Assembly (NCBI RefSeq): GCF_024711105.1
Contig: NZ_JANJTL010000169.1
Location: forward strand, 1-32,715
From: Brevundimonas sp.
GTDB taxonomy: Bacteria > Pseudomonadota > Alphaproteobacteria > Caulobacterales > Caulobacteraceae
Direction of reading: 5' to 3'
Length of the DNA stretch: 32,715 nt
Position numbers and translations under genes: made by a program. Shown here piece after piece: positions 13,521 through 22,317 of the stretch. Within the stretch, counting starts at the first letter, position 1. The number at the start of each line of letters is the position of its first letter. The notes under the pieces are model-generated. The model saw only the letters and a program-made list of their open reading frames with translations, was not told the DNA's origin and did no database searches.

Positions 13521-15467
13521 CTAGACCGGGGTCGGCCGGCCGCCGTCGACGGAGTTCGGATCGGCGACATTGCCGTCCTCCGTCCCGCGGTCGGTCAGCG
13601 AAGGCCCGGGCGAGTTGTCCGCGTCCCGGCCCCAGCCTCCAATAATGAAGCTGAGGACGAAGAAGACCGCGCCACAGATCACGCCGGCCCAACCCATCTG
13701 GGCGAAGCCGCCCAGTGAGGTCTCCAGCGCCGCCTGTGGGTCGAGCACCTGGCCGCCGACCGTCTCGGTGCCCAGCCGGGCCGCGATCTGGCCGCCGACG
13801 AACTGGGCGATAGAGGACGACAGGAACCACACGGCCATCATGAAGCTGACCACTGACGGCAGGCTGAGCTTCGTGATCTGCGACAAACCAACCGGCGACA
13901 GGCAGAGCTCGCCGGTCGTGTGCAGCAGGTACAGGGCCGCCAGCATGAACAGCGGCACGGCGAAGGCTTCGTTTACCAGACCGAACTGGGCCGCCCAGAC
14001 TACGACGAGGAAGCCCAGGCCGGCCTGCAGAAGGCCGAGCGCGAACTTCAGCATCGGGTTGGGGTCCTGGCCCCGGCGCCCGAGGCCGGCCCACAGGGCG
14101 GCGAAGACCGGCGCGAAGATCAGGATGAAGCCCGCATTGAACGACTGGGTCTGGGCCGCGGTGATGGTGGTGTCGATCCAGAAGCCCGAAGGCTGGATGC
14201 CCGCCGCGGCCAGCTGACCGGGCGTGCCCGCCAGGAGGCCGAGGAACCGCACCGGCCCGTCGGTCAGGTTCAGGTCGACGTTGCGGTCGGTGAACAGGTT
14301 CAGCGAGGTGCCGGCCTGTTCGAACAGGGTCCAGAACACGACCGCGCCGCCGATCAGGACGGTGGCCAGGATCATCTGCTTGCGGGCGGTCCAGGTCTTG
14401 GCGCCCAGCACGATGATGGCGACGATGGCCGCCAGCGCCGCCACGGTGGAGAAGCTCAGCACCGTGCCGACCAGGGCGTTGCGCTGGACCATGAACCAGA
14501 CCAGCGGCACCGCCAGGATGCCGAGGGCGTAGATAAGCCATTCCGTGTTGACCGGACCGACCACCGGGCGCTTGAGGCGCTCCGGATTGGGCGGCTCGCC
14601 GTTGCCCTGCAGAAGCGGCTTGCCGAGCACGAACACGACGAAGCCGAGCGCCATGCCGACGCCGGCCAGGCCGAAGCCGGCCCACCAGCCGACCGTCTGT
14701 CCGAGATAGCCGCACAGCACAGCGGCCCAGAACGCCCCGAGGTTGATTCCGTAATAGTAGAGGGTGAAGCCCGAATCCCGGCGCGGATCGCCCTGCGGGT
14801 AAAGCTGGCCGACGATCGAAGAGATGTTCGGCTTGAGGAAGGCGACGCCCATGATGATGAGCGACACCGCCAGGTAGAATGCGTTCAGGCCATTGGAGTC
14901 GCGGGTCTGCTCCATGGTGTAGGAGCCTGCCGGCAGGGCGGCGGGCAGGGCCGATCCGGCGGGCAGGCCCTCGATGGCCAGACCTCCGTCCTCGCCCGCG
15001 CCAAAGGCGTAGCGCTCGCCGTCGACCACGATACCGATCTCGCGGTTGGAGCCGCGCCCCTCGGACGCGATCTCATAGGACGCGCCGGCGTAGGTCAGGG
15101 TTTCGGTTGCGGGGCGGCCCTCGTAGGCCATCAGGCCGTGACCGGCCACCAGCAGCAGGGCGCCGAAGGCGATGGCCTTGCGGGTCCCGAGCCAGCGGTC
15201 GGCGACGATGCCGCCGATCAGGGGCAGTAGGTACACCAGCGAGGTGTAGGACCCGTAGGTCGAGTTGGCCGTGGCGTCGTCGAAAAGGAAGTGCTGGGTC
15301 AGATAGAAGATCAGGATGCCGCGCATCCCGTAGTAGGAGAAGCGCTCCCACATCTCGGCGAAGAAGAGGATGATCAGGCCCCTGGGGTGGCCCTTGAGCA
15401 TCTGCATCAGAACCGGGAGCCCGGTCACGACCGTGACCAGTATCCCCAGCAAAATCACTATGTTCAT
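13521..15467 (-). CDS. POT family proton-coupled peptide transporter (MFS), copy 1
   Basis: The inner-membrane symporter takes up di- and tripeptides with protons. From ATG 15467 (MNIVILLGI) it has 648 residues. It opens with a membrane helix, then the POT proton-coupling motif EMWERFSYYG and later the PTR2 signature FTLYYYGINLGA. Another conserved segment is ELCLSPVGLSQITKL. Between early helices lies an extracytoplasmic insert of about 95 residues (YAGASYEIASEG through SYTMEQT), predicted beta-rich, which is absent from E. coli DtpA. The C-terminal 35 residues are polar and Asp/Gly/Pro-rich. Its nearest relative in the window is the next gene upstream (15602-17311), evidently a tandem duplicate. 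An upstream alternative start at 15503 lacks a ribosome site. Confidence 0.93.
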   Translation of the reverse strand: MNIVILLGILVTVVTGLPVLMQMLKGHPRGLIILFFAEMWERFSYYGMRGILIFYLTQHFLFDDATANSTYGSYTSLVYLLPLIGGIVADRWLGTRKAIAFGALLLVAGHGLMAYEGRPATETLTYAGASYEIASEGRGSNREIGIVVDGERYAFGAGEDGGLAIEGLPAGSALPAALPAGSYTMEQTRDSNGLNAFYLAVSLIIMGVAFLKPNISSIVGQLYPQGDPRRDSGFTLYYYGINLGAFWAAVLCGYLGQTVGWWAGFGLAGVGMALGFVVFVLGKPLLQGNGEPPNPERLKRPVVGPVNTEWLIYALGILAVPLVWFMVQRNALVGTVLSFSTVAALAAIVAIIVLGAKTWTARKQMILATVLIGGAVVFWTLFEQAGTSLNLFTDRNVDLNLTDGPVRFLGLLAGTPGQLAAAGIQPSGFWIDTTITAAQTQSFNAGFILIFAPVFAALWAGLGRRGQDPNPMLKFALGLLQAGLGFLVVVWAAQFGLVNEAFAVPLFMLAALYLLHTTGELCLSPVGLSQITKLSLPSVVSFMMAVWFLSSSIAQFVGGQIAARLGTETVGGQVLDPQAALETSLGGFAQMGWAGVICGAVFFVLSFIIGGWGRDADNSPGPSLTDRGTEDGNVADPNSVDGGRPTPV

Positions 15468-15516
15468 TGAAGCCCTATGCGTTTCCTGTGGCGGACGGCG
15501 CATTCAAGCGCGCCGC

Positions 15517-15538
15517 TCCGCCCCCCTGAGGGGGCGGA
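15517..15538 (-). terminator. Hairpin between the two POT transporter genes
   Basis: TCCGCCCCC, loop CTGA, GGGGGCGGA: a perfect 9-bp GC stem about 64 bp past the second transporter stop and 50 bp before the first transporter start. No U-run follows on the minus strand. It could be a terminator, an attenuator or an mRNA-stabilising element that sets different levels for the two transporters. Confidence 0.45.
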
Positions 15539-15601
15539 TAGGACCACCAACGCTAAGGGTTTACAAGCCGTAACGGCCCGTGAAGCCCTTGCGGCGGGGG
15601 C

Positions 15602-17311
15602 TTAGCGCACCCCCGCCATCATCCGCTTCAGCACCGGCGAGCCGAGCAGCAGCACCGCGCCGACGCCGACCGCGACCCAGCCGAAGAGGTTGTAAACCTC
15701 TCCATAGGTGGCGAGCGCCGCGGCCGGATCAGTGACCACGCCGCCGATAGTTTCGGTCGCGGTCATCCGGGCGACGACGCCGCCGAGCGCGTGCGCCAGC
15801 GAGCTGGACAGGAACCAGACGCCCATCATCACGCCGACGACCTTGGGCGCCGACAGCTTGGTGATCATCGACAGGCCGATGGGGCTGATCATCAGTTCGG
15901 CGATTGTGTGCATGACATAGGTCAGGGCCAGCCACAGGAAGGCGATGCGATAAATTTCGTTCGCCTGGGTGGCCGTCGCCCACGCCAGCATGATGAAGCT
16001 GGCGCCCATGATCACCAGGGCGAGCGAGAACTTGACCGGGGTCGAAGGCTCCGCGCCGCGCGCCGCCAGCGTCTGCCACAGGATCGCGAACAGCGGCCCC
16101 AGGATCACGATCATCAGCGGGTTCACCAGGTTCGACTGGGCCGCGTTGATGAAGGACGGCATTTCGACCGAGTTCTGCGCCATCAGCGTCAGGGACGACC
16201 CGGCCTGTTCGAACAGCATCCAGAACAGCACCGAGAAGATGGTCAGCACCAGCGCCGCCAGCATCCGGCTGCGCGTCTCGCCCTTCAGCACGAAGATCGA
16301 CCAGATGATCATCGCCGCGAAGATGGCGGGGGCCAGCCAGGTCAGGCCGGTCTCGACCAGTTCGTGGCGTCGGAGCAGCATCCAGGTCGGGATGACCGCG
16401 ACCACCCCGCCAATGGTGAACAGGGCGCCGTAGGGAACACCGAACAGGCCCTTCCTGCCTTCCATTTCGGGCGGCGGCCCCGCCTTGCCCTCGAGCCACG
16501 GCTGGCCGAGCTGGAAGACGATGAGGCCCAGCAGCATGCCGATGCCCGCCAGACCGAAGCCGTAGGCCCAGCCGTAAGTGATGCCGATCCAGCCGCAGAG
16601 GATCTTGGCCAGCAGCGAACCCAGGTTGATGCCGACGTAGAACCAGGTGAAGCCGGCGTCCCGCTTACGGTCGCCCTCCTCATAGAGGGCGCCCACAACG
16701 TTTGAGATGTTGGCCTTCAGGAAGCCGACGCCCACGACGATCAGGGCCATGGCGAGCAGCACGGTGCTCTCGCCGTTGATGTCGCGCACGACGCGCTCCT
16801 CGTACTGGCCGGGAGGCGTGACCGCGGGCAGCGAGCTGTCGAGCGCGGGGTCGCGCGTCAGGCCGTCCGTGCCGAAGGCGATAGGCGTTCGCTCGTCGCC
16901 GAGGACGGCGAACTGCTGGCGGTCCTGGTCGCGGCCGACCGTCTGGACCTCGTATTCCTGCCCGCCGACGGTGATGAACTGACGTCCGCCCGAACCTTCG
17001 AAGGCCATGGCGAAGTGGCCCGCCACGAGGAACAGCGCGCCGATGGTCACCGCCTTTCGCGCACCCAGCCAGCGGTCGGCGATGGCGCCTCCGACGATCG
17101 GCAGGAGGTATACGAGCGCCGCATAGGCGGCGTAGGTCTCGGCCGCCTCGCCCTGGCTCATCAGGAAGTGCTGGACCAGGAACAGCACCAGCAGGGCCCG
17201 CATGCCGTAGTAGGAGAAGCGCTCCCACATCTCGGCGAAGAACAGGACGACGAGGCCACGCGGATGGCCGAAGAAAGTTTTGCGGCCGGCGGCCGTAGCG
17301 GTGTCGCTCAC
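15602..17311 (-). CDS. POT family proton-coupled peptide transporter (MFS), copy 2
   Basis: A 569-residue relative of the adjacent transporter, with the same architecture: HPRGLVVLFFAEMWERFSYYG, an extracytoplasmic beta-rich insert (QFITVGGQEYEVQTV to GQYEERVV), the GFTWFYVGINLGS signature, and ELMISPIGLSMITKL. The start is GTG at 17311 (VSDTATAAG), preceded by GGGAGG with 6 bases between; an upstream in-frame start at 17374 gives an Arg-rich extension not expected for the family. It lacks the extra N-terminal helix and polar C-terminal tail of copy 1. Substrates are most likely di/tripeptides or peptide-like compounds. Gene order puts it first in a minus-strand pair separated by 134 bp and a hairpin. 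Confidence 0.93.
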   Translation of the reverse strand: MSDTATAAGRKTFFGHPRGLVVLFFAEMWERFSYYGMRALLVLFLVQHFLMSQGEAAETYAAYAALVYLLPIVGGAIADRWLGARKAVTIGALFLVAGHFAMAFEGSGGRQFITVGGQEYEVQTVGRDQDRQQFAVLGDERTPIAFGTDGLTRDPALDSSLPAVTPPGQYEERVVRDINGESTVLLAMALIVVGVGFLKANISNVVGALYEEGDRKRDAGFTWFYVGINLGSLLAKILCGWIGITYGWAYGFGLAGIGMLLGLIVFQLGQPWLEGKAGPPPEMEGRKGLFGVPYGALFTIGGVVAVIPTWMLLRRHELVETGLTWLAPAIFAAMIIWSIFVLKGETRSRMLAALVLTIFSVLFWMLFEQAGSSLTLMAQNSVEMPSFINAAQSNLVNPLMIVILGPLFAILWQTLAARGAEPSTPVKFSLALVIMGASFIMLAWATATQANEIYRIAFLWLALTYVMHTIAELMISPIGLSMITKLSAPKVVGVMMGVWFLSSSLAHALGGVVARMTATETIGGVVTDPAAALATYGEVYNLFGWVAVGVGAVLLLGSPVLKRMMAGVR

Positions 17312-17479
17312 GCAGATCCTCCCAGATCGACAGCCGCGCAATCGAGCCGAAAGCCGCCCGGCTGGCAAGAGCATCGCATCCGAAGGTGACGAAGGTCCGT
17401 AGCTCGATCGGGGAGGCGTCGCAGGCCTGAACCCGCCCTCCGGCCGGATGGCGGCAACTTGTGACGAAGGATCGATCGC

Positions 17480-18298
17480 ATGCGACTTCTGTACCTGGGG
17501 GCGACAGCCCTCGCTCTCGCGGCCTCCCCCGCGCTGGCCCAGTCCGGCCCGTGGTCGGGGCCCTACGTCGCCGGGTTCGCCGGCTACGCCGACGCCGACA
17601 ACGAAGACCGGGAGACCTTCCTCTTCGACACCGATCAGGACGGAGCATACGACGACACCGTGCTGACTTCGGGCGGCGCGAACGCCTTCTCGCCTGGGTT
17701 CTGCGACGGCCTGGCGACGTCGCCGACGCCGGCGGGCGGGTGCGCCGAGGATTCGGACGGCGGCGACTTCGGCGTTCGGCTCGGCTACGACTGGCAGTCC
17801 GGTGCCTTCGTTTACGGCCTGCTGGCGGAGGTGAGCTCGGCGGAGGTGGACGACAGCGTCTCAGCCTTCTCGACCACGCCGGCCCGCTACGCCATGACCC
17901 GCGAGGTCGACTACATCACGGCGATACGGGGCCGGTTTGGCTACGCCTGGGGCCGGGTCATGGCCTACGGGACGGCGGGACTGGCCTACGGCGAGGTCAG
18001 CCGTGACTTCACCACCTCGAATGGCGCGAACAGTTTCACCGAGCGCGACGATGACGCCGTCATGGGCGTCCAGATCGGCGCCGGCGCCGAGTTCGCCGTC
18101 AACGACCGGGTTAGCCTGGGGCTCGAGTACCTTCGGACGTCTTTGGAGGATGGCGACTACACCGTCCGCGCCGGCCCTGGGACCGCGCCGCCGACGAACC
18201 CGTTTCTTATCGTGAACCCGACCGGGACCGATATGCGCAGATCGGACACGCGCTTCGACATCTCCAGCTGGCGGCTGACGGCCACCTATCGGTTCTGA
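17480..18298 (+). CDS. Exported outer-membrane beta-barrel protein (opacity/OmpA-like)
   Basis: The 272-residue precursor has a signal peptide (MRLLYLGATALALAASPALA) with cleavage expected before Gln21. The mature part begins SGPWSGPYVAGFAGY, typical of small eight-stranded barrels, and ends TYRF with the terminal aromatic residue recognised by the BAM complex. Between the first strands is an acidic loop with DTDQDGAYDD (50-59), resembling a calcium-binding D-x-D-x-DG loop, and two cysteines (75 and 88) that could form a disulfide. AAGGA lies about 8 bases before the ATG. It is monocistronic: a divergent transporter gene lies upstream and a strong hairpin downstream. Ligand and function are unknown; adhesion or envelope integrity are typical for the fold. 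Confidence 0.88.
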   Translation: MRLLYLGATALALAASPALAQSGPWSGPYVAGFAGYADADNEDRETFLFDTDQDGAYDDTVLTSGGANAFSPGFCDGLATSPTPAGGCAEDSDGGDFGVRLGYDWQSGAFVYGLLAEVSSAEVDDSVSAFSTTPARYAMTREVDYITAIRGRFGYAWGRVMAYGTAGLAYGEVSRDFTTSNGANSFTERDDDAVMGVQIGAGAEFAVNDRVSLGLEYLRTSLEDGDYTVRAGPGTAPPTNPFLIVNPTGTDMRRSDTRFDISSWRLTATYRF

Positions 18299-18347
18299 CG
18301 GGTCGCGGGCCGGCCGTCTTCCCTCCCCCCGCCACGGTCAGGTCCGC

Positions 18348-18377
18348 CCGGCCCCGGTGAGCGATCACCGGGGCCGG
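18348..18377 (+). terminator. 13-bp stem-loop terminator after the beta-barrel gene
   Basis: CCGGCCCCGGTGA, loop GCGA, TCACCGGGGCCGG: a perfect 13-bp stem 49 bp after the stop, followed by ATTCCGTTGT, a weak T-rich tail. It separates the barrel gene from selO and rules out the alternative selO start at 18357, which would fall inside the stem. Confidence 0.65.
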
Positions 18378-18428
18378 ATTCCGTTGTGGCGCTTGCGCGG
18401 CGCCGCCGCACGGCGCACCTGCGTCACG

Positions 18429-19832
18429 ATGCCCGTGTCTGCCGCATACCTGCCTGATCCGAAATTCGCGGAGCTGGGACCCGAGTTCCAGGACCCAGTG
18501 CAAGCCGCGCTATTCCCACAGGCCCTGCTGCGTTGGCGCGATCAGAGGGCGGCGCGGACCGTGGGGCTCGACGCCCTGACCGAGACCGAGTGGCTGGCTC
18601 ACTTCGCACGGTTCGATCCCCTGCCCGGGCAGCCGGCGCCGCTGGCCATGCGCTATCACGGGCACCAGTTCCGCACCTACAACCCGGATATCGGCGACGG
18701 CCGTGGGTTCCTGGCGGCGCAGCTACGGGACGACCGCGGACGACTGCTTGATCTCGGCACCAAGGGCTCAGGGCGTACGCCCTGGAGTCGCGACGGCGAC
18801 GGGCGCCTTACGCTCAAAGGCGGGGTGCGCGAGGTGCTGGCCTCCGAGATGCTGCAGGCGCTCGGCGTTCCGACCTGCCGCATCCTCAGCCTGGTCGAGA
18901 CCGGCGAGGAGCTCGAACGCCACGACGAACCTTCGCCGACGCGTGGCTCGGTCATGGTCCGGCTGCAGCACGGCCATGTGCGCATCGGGACCTTCCAGCG
19001 GCTGGCCTTCTTTGAGCGCAGCGACCTGCTGGCGCAGCTCGTTGAGCACGTGCGCGCGACCTATCATCCCGACGCGGAAGGCCCGGCGGGCGTGCTGCGC
19101 GCCGTCGTTGGAGCAAGCGCCCGGCTCGTCGCGCGCTGGACGGCCGTGGGCTTCGTCCACGGCGTGCTCAACACCGACAACCTGAACGTCACTGGCGAGA
19201 GCTTCGACTACGGACCCTGGCGCTTCCTGCCGCAGCTCGATGCGAACTTCACCGCCGCCTATTTCGACCGCATCGGCCTCTACAGCTTCGGCCGCCAGGC
19301 CGAGGCCGTCTTCTGGAACCTGCGCCAGCTGGCCGGGACGTTGCGCCCGCTGGCTGAGGAGTCGCAGCTCGTCGAGGCGCTCAACGCCTTCGGACCCGCC
19401 TATGTGCGCGAGAGCCATGCGGCCCTCCGGGCGCGGCTTGGTCTTCTGGACGCCGGCGAGACGGCGGCGCAGCGGTTGATTGAGACCACCTTCGAACTGA
19501 TGGCCGAGGGCGGCGAGGCGCTCGGCTTCGAGCCGCTGTTCTTCGACTGGTATTGCGGGACGGCGTCGCGGGAGCGGGCGCTGTCCGGTCCTCGCGAGGA
19601 CATCTATCGCGGCGCGGCCTTCGCCGCGTTCGAAGAGGCGCTGTCGGCGCACACACCGGACCGGCCCGAGCGGCTGGCTCACCCGGTCTTCAGCCGTCCC
19701 GACCCCGAGACGATGCTCATCGATGAGGTCGAGGCGATCTGGTCGCCGATCGCGGAACGGGACGACTGGTCGGCGTTCGCAAGGAAGATCGAACGTATCC
19801 GTGAGGCGGGCGCCGCCTACGGTCTGGTCTGA
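18429..19832 (+). CDS. selO: SelO/YdiU family protein adenylyltransferase (AMPylase pseudokinase)
   Basis: SelO has a protein-kinase fold with inverted ATP and transfers AMP to Ser, Thr or Tyr of target proteins; E. coli SelO is linked to oxidative stress. The 467-residue product carries the family signatures: HGHQFRTYNPDIGDGRG (78-93), DLGTKGSGRTPWSR with Lys112, VREVLASEMLQALG (133-145), and HGVLNTDN (244-251) followed by DYGPW with Asp260. Asp250, Asn251 and Asp260 line up with the proton acceptor and metal ligands of characterised SelO. The ATG at 18429 was chosen because the upstream GTG (18357) is buried in a terminator hairpin; its ribosome site is weak. It is somewhat divergent from enterobacterial SelO in the N-terminal 60 residues. 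Its stop is 8 bp before the MerR operator dyad. Confidence 0.92.
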   Translation: MPVSAAYLPDPKFAELGPEFQDPVQAALFPQALLRWRDQRAARTVGLDALTETEWLAHFARFDPLPGQPAPLAMRYHGHQFRTYNPDIGDGRGFLAAQLRDDRGRLLDLGTKGSGRTPWSRDGDGRLTLKGGVREVLASEMLQALGVPTCRILSLVETGEELERHDEPSPTRGSVMVRLQHGHVRIGTFQRLAFFERSDLLAQLVEHVRATYHPDAEGPAGVLRAVVGASARLVARWTAVGFVHGVLNTDNLNVTGESFDYGPWRFLPQLDANFTAAYFDRIGLYSFGRQAEAVFWNLRQLAGTLRPLAEESQLVEALNAFGPAYVRESHAALRARLGLLDAGETAAQRLIETTFELMAEGGEALGFEPLFFDWYCGTASRERALSGPREDIYRGAAFAAFEEALSAHTPDRPERLAHPVFSRPDPETMLIDEVEAIWSPIAERDDWSAFARKIERIREAGAAYGLV

Positions 19833-19839
19833 AGCTTCC

Positions 19840-19857
19840 CTTTACGTCCGCGTCAAG
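19840..19857 (+). promoter_or_regulatory. MerR-type dyad operator ahead of merR-acd operon
   Basis: CTTTACG, 4 bases, CGTCAAG is an inverted repeat with 6 of 7 pairs. It resembles the LiuR-type operators (TTTACG...CGTAAA-like) of MerR regulators that control acyl-CoA catabolism. It lies 12 bp before the regulator's first ATG, fitting the family habit of binding inside an over-long promoter spacer. Autoregulation is inferred. Confidence 0.55.
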
Positions 19858-19868
19858 TTCGGGCATGA

Positions 19869-20357
19869 ATGCGGGCCATGTCCGCCGACGACCACCGCAC
19901 CTATTCGATCCGCCAGCTGTGCCGCGAGTTCGGGGCGACGGCGCGGGCGCTGCGCTTCTATGAGGACAAGGGGCTGCTGACACCGGCGCGCAAGGGCCAG
20001 ACGCGGGTCTATGACGCGCGCGACCGGGCGCGGCTCAAGCTGATCCTCAGAGGCCGCCGCATCGGCTTCACCCTGCAGGAGATCCAGGACATGCTGGATC
20101 TCTACGACCGCAAGGACCACAACGCCCATCAGATGGCGGTCGCCCTGCGCCGCCACCGGGCCCAGATCGAGGCCCTCAAGCAACAGCGTGAGGACATCGA
20201 GGGCGCCATCCAGACGGCCGAGGAAGCCTGTCAGTGGATGGAGCAGAAACTCGCGGAGTTCCGGCCGGACCTGCTGCCGGGCGCCGAGGAATACGCTGAG
20301 GTCCTGAAGTCCCGCCTGAACCCCGACCATCCCCAGCCCTTCAAAGCGAGAGCCTGA
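19869..20357 (+). CDS. MerR family transcriptional regulator (LiuR/acyl-CoA metabolism type)
   Basis: The 162-residue product has an N-terminal winged helix-turn-helix: TYSIRQLCREFGATARALRFYEDKGLL (11-37), then RVYDARDRARL and GFTLQEIQDML, the standard MerR pattern. A coiled-coil dimerisation helix (about 85-125) follows. The C-terminus has a single Cys in EEACQWME and no metal-binding cysteine set, so metal sensing is unlikely. The group next to acyl-CoA dehydrogenase genes (LiuR-like) usually senses acyl-CoA or related catabolic intermediates. Its stop is 2 bp before the acyl-CoA dehydrogenase ATG, so the two form an operon. ATG 19869 and ATG 19878 (MSADDHR) are both possible; neither has a clear ribosome site, and a leaderless mRNA is possible. 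Confidence 0.9.
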   Translation: MRAMSADDHRTYSIRQLCREFGATARALRFYEDKGLLTPARKGQTRVYDARDRARLKLILRGRRIGFTLQEIQDMLDLYDRKDHNAHQMAVALRRHRAQIEALKQQREDIEGAIQTAEEACQWMEQKLAEFRPDLLPGAEEYAEVLKSRLNPDHPQPFKARA

Positions 20358-20359
20358 CC

Positions 20360-22141
20360 ATGGCCTACAAGGCGCCCGTCCGCGACCTGACCTTCGTGCT
20401 GAACGAGGTGCTGGAGATCGACCGCTATTCGAACCAGCCCGGCTTCGCGGATGTGTCCTCGGACCTCGTCCAGCAGATCCTGGAGGAAGGCGCCAAGTTC
20501 GCCGAGGAGGTCATCGCGCCGCTCAACCGTGTCGGCGACCAGGAAGGCTGCAAGTGGGACAACGGCAAGGTCACCGGCCCGACCGGCTGGAAGGAGGCCT
20601 ACCAGCAGATGGTCGCCGCCGGCTGGCCCAGCCTGACCTGTGACCCGGAATACGGCGGCCAGGGCATGCCGGCCATCGTCGGTATGGCGTTCGGCCAGTT
20701 CACCGCCGCGGCCTCGCCGGCCTTCTCCATGTACCCGGGCCTGACCCACGGCTGCTACGAGGGCCTGCACGCCAACGGCTCCGACGAGCAGAAGGCCAAG
20801 TACCTGCCCAAGCTCGCCGCCGGCGAGTGGGGCGGCACAATGAACCTGACCGAGCCCCAATGCGGCACGGACCTGGGCCTGATCCGCACCAAGGCGGTCC
20901 CGAACGGCGACGGCTCCTATTCGATCACGGGTCAGAAGATCTGGATCTCGTCGGGCGAGCACGACTTCACCGACAACATCATCCACCTGGTCCTGGCCCG
21001 CATCGAAGGCGCGCCGGAAGGCATCAAGGGCATCAGCCTGTTCGTGGTGCCCAAGTTCCTGGTCAACGACGACGGCTCGCTGGGCGAACGCAACGGCGTC
21101 GAGTGCGCCGGGCTCGAACACAAGATGGGCATCCACGGCAACGCCACCTGCGTCATGTCCTACGAGGGCGCCAAGGGCTGGCTCGTCGGGACCGAGAACA
21201 AGGGCATGGCGGCCATGTTCGTCATGATGAACGAGGCGCGCCTGGGCACCGGCCTGCAGGGCCACGCCATCGGCACGGCCGCCTATCAGGCCGCCGTCGA
21301 GTACGCCAAGGAGCGGCTGCAGGGCCGCTCGTTGACGGGCCCGAAGAACCCGGACGGCCCGGCCGATCCGATCATCGTCCATCCGGACGTGCGCCGCATG
21401 CTGATGGAGGCCAAGGCCTTCGTCGAAGGCGGCCAGGCCTTCATCCTATGGACCGCGCTGCAGGCCGACCTGCAACGCTCGGACGACGAGGCCACCGCCA
21501 CCAAGGCCCGCGACTACATGGGCCTGATCACGCCGGTGGTGAAAGCCTACCTGACCGACAAGGGGTTCCACGTAGCGTCGCTGGCCATGCAGGTGCACGG
21601 TGGCTCGGGCTACACCGAGCACTTCCCGGCCAGCCAGTATCTGCGCGATGCGCGCATCACCATGATTTACGAGGGCACAAACGGCGTTCAGGCGCTGGAC
21701 CTCGTCGGGCGCAAGCTGCCGGCCAATGGCGGCCGGGCGATCATGACCTGGTTCGCCGACATCGACGCCTTCGCCGCGGAGCAGGGCTCGAACGAGGCGA
21801 TAAAGCCGTTCGTCGAAGGCCTGACCCAGTCGAAGGGCACGCTGCAGGAAGCCACCATGTGGCTGATGCAGAACGGCATGCAGAACCCGGACAACGCCGG
21901 CGCGGCCTCGACCGACTACCTGCACATCTTCGGCCTGACGGCCATGGCCTACATGTGGGCCCAGATGGCGGTCGCGGCCCAGAAGCAGATCGACGCCGGC
22001 TCGGACGATCCGTTCTACGCCAACAAGCTGGCCACGGGCCGCTACTTCGTCGAGCGCATCCTGCCGGACGCCCGCGCTCACCTGAAGAAGCTGAAGTCCG
22101 GCGCCGAAGTGCTGATGGCGCTCCCGGCCGAGGCGTTCTGA
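20360..22141 (+). CDS. Acyl-CoA dehydrogenase, long form with C-terminal ACAD-like domain
   Basis: An FAD enzyme that introduces a trans-2 double bond in acyl-CoA esters and passes electrons to ETF. At 593 residues it is the long type (as in DmdC, methylmercaptopropionyl-CoA dehydrogenase, and related fatty acyl enzymes) with an extra C-terminal helical domain of about 130 residues. Seen: the N-terminal helical domain, the middle-domain TEPQCGTDLGLIRTKA, ITGQKIWISSGEHD, and the C-terminal MIYEGTNGVQALDLVGRK containing the expected catalytic Glu. The LASLAMQVHGGSGYTEHFP region before it is also conserved. Chain length or substrate cannot be read from the sequence. It is co-transcribed with the MerR regulator (2-bp gap); an intergenic repeat follows. 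Confidence 0.94.
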   Translation: MAYKAPVRDLTFVLNEVLEIDRYSNQPGFADVSSDLVQQILEEGAKFAEEVIAPLNRVGDQEGCKWDNGKVTGPTGWKEAYQQMVAAGWPSLTCDPEYGGQGMPAIVGMAFGQFTAAASPAFSMYPGLTHGCYEGLHANGSDEQKAKYLPKLAAGEWGGTMNLTEPQCGTDLGLIRTKAVPNGDGSYSITGQKIWISSGEHDFTDNIIHLVLARIEGAPEGIKGISLFVVPKFLVNDDGSLGERNGVECAGLEHKMGIHGNATCVMSYEGAKGWLVGTENKGMAAMFVMMNEARLGTGLQGHAIGTAAYQAAVEYAKERLQGRSLTGPKNPDGPADPIIVHPDVRRMLMEAKAFVEGGQAFILWTALQADLQRSDDEATATKARDYMGLITPVVKAYLTDKGFHVASLAMQVHGGSGYTEHFPASQYLRDARITMIYEGTNGVQALDLVGRKLPANGGRAIMTWFADIDAFAAEQGSNEAIKPFVEGLTQSKGTLQEATMWLMQNGMQNPDNAGAASTDYLHIFGLTAMAYMWAQMAVAAQKQIDAGSDDPFYANKLATGRYFVERILPDARAHLKKLKSGAEVLMALPAEAF

Positions 22142-22150
22142 ACCAACTCT

Positions 22151-22310
22151 CCTCCCCGGCGCGCAGCGGTGGGGAGGTGGATCGGCGCCGATAGGCGACG
22201 AGACGGAGGGGGCGACGCTGATGGCGCCGAACTCCCTCAATCCTAACCGGCGGAGGCGCCCCCACCACCACATCGTGGTCCCCCACCCCAACGCGGGCGA
22301 TGGGGAGGAG
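22151..22310. repeat. Intergenic palindromic (REP-like) element between two acyl-CoA dehydrogenase genes
   Basis: The 176-bp gap is filled by short inverted repeats: CCTCCCC...GGGGAGG (22151-22177, loop containing GGCGCGCAGCG), the perfect palindrome ATCGGCGCCGAT (22181-22192), ACCAC-ATC-GTGGT (near 22268-22280), and a second CCCCACCCC...GGGGAGG pair ending at the ribosome site of the next gene. The cores GGCGCGCAGCG and ATCGGCGCCG recur in the same order in the gap at 30021-30065, suggesting one repeat family. No reading frame here looks coding. Confidence 0.55.
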
Positions 22311-22317
22311 AAAGACG

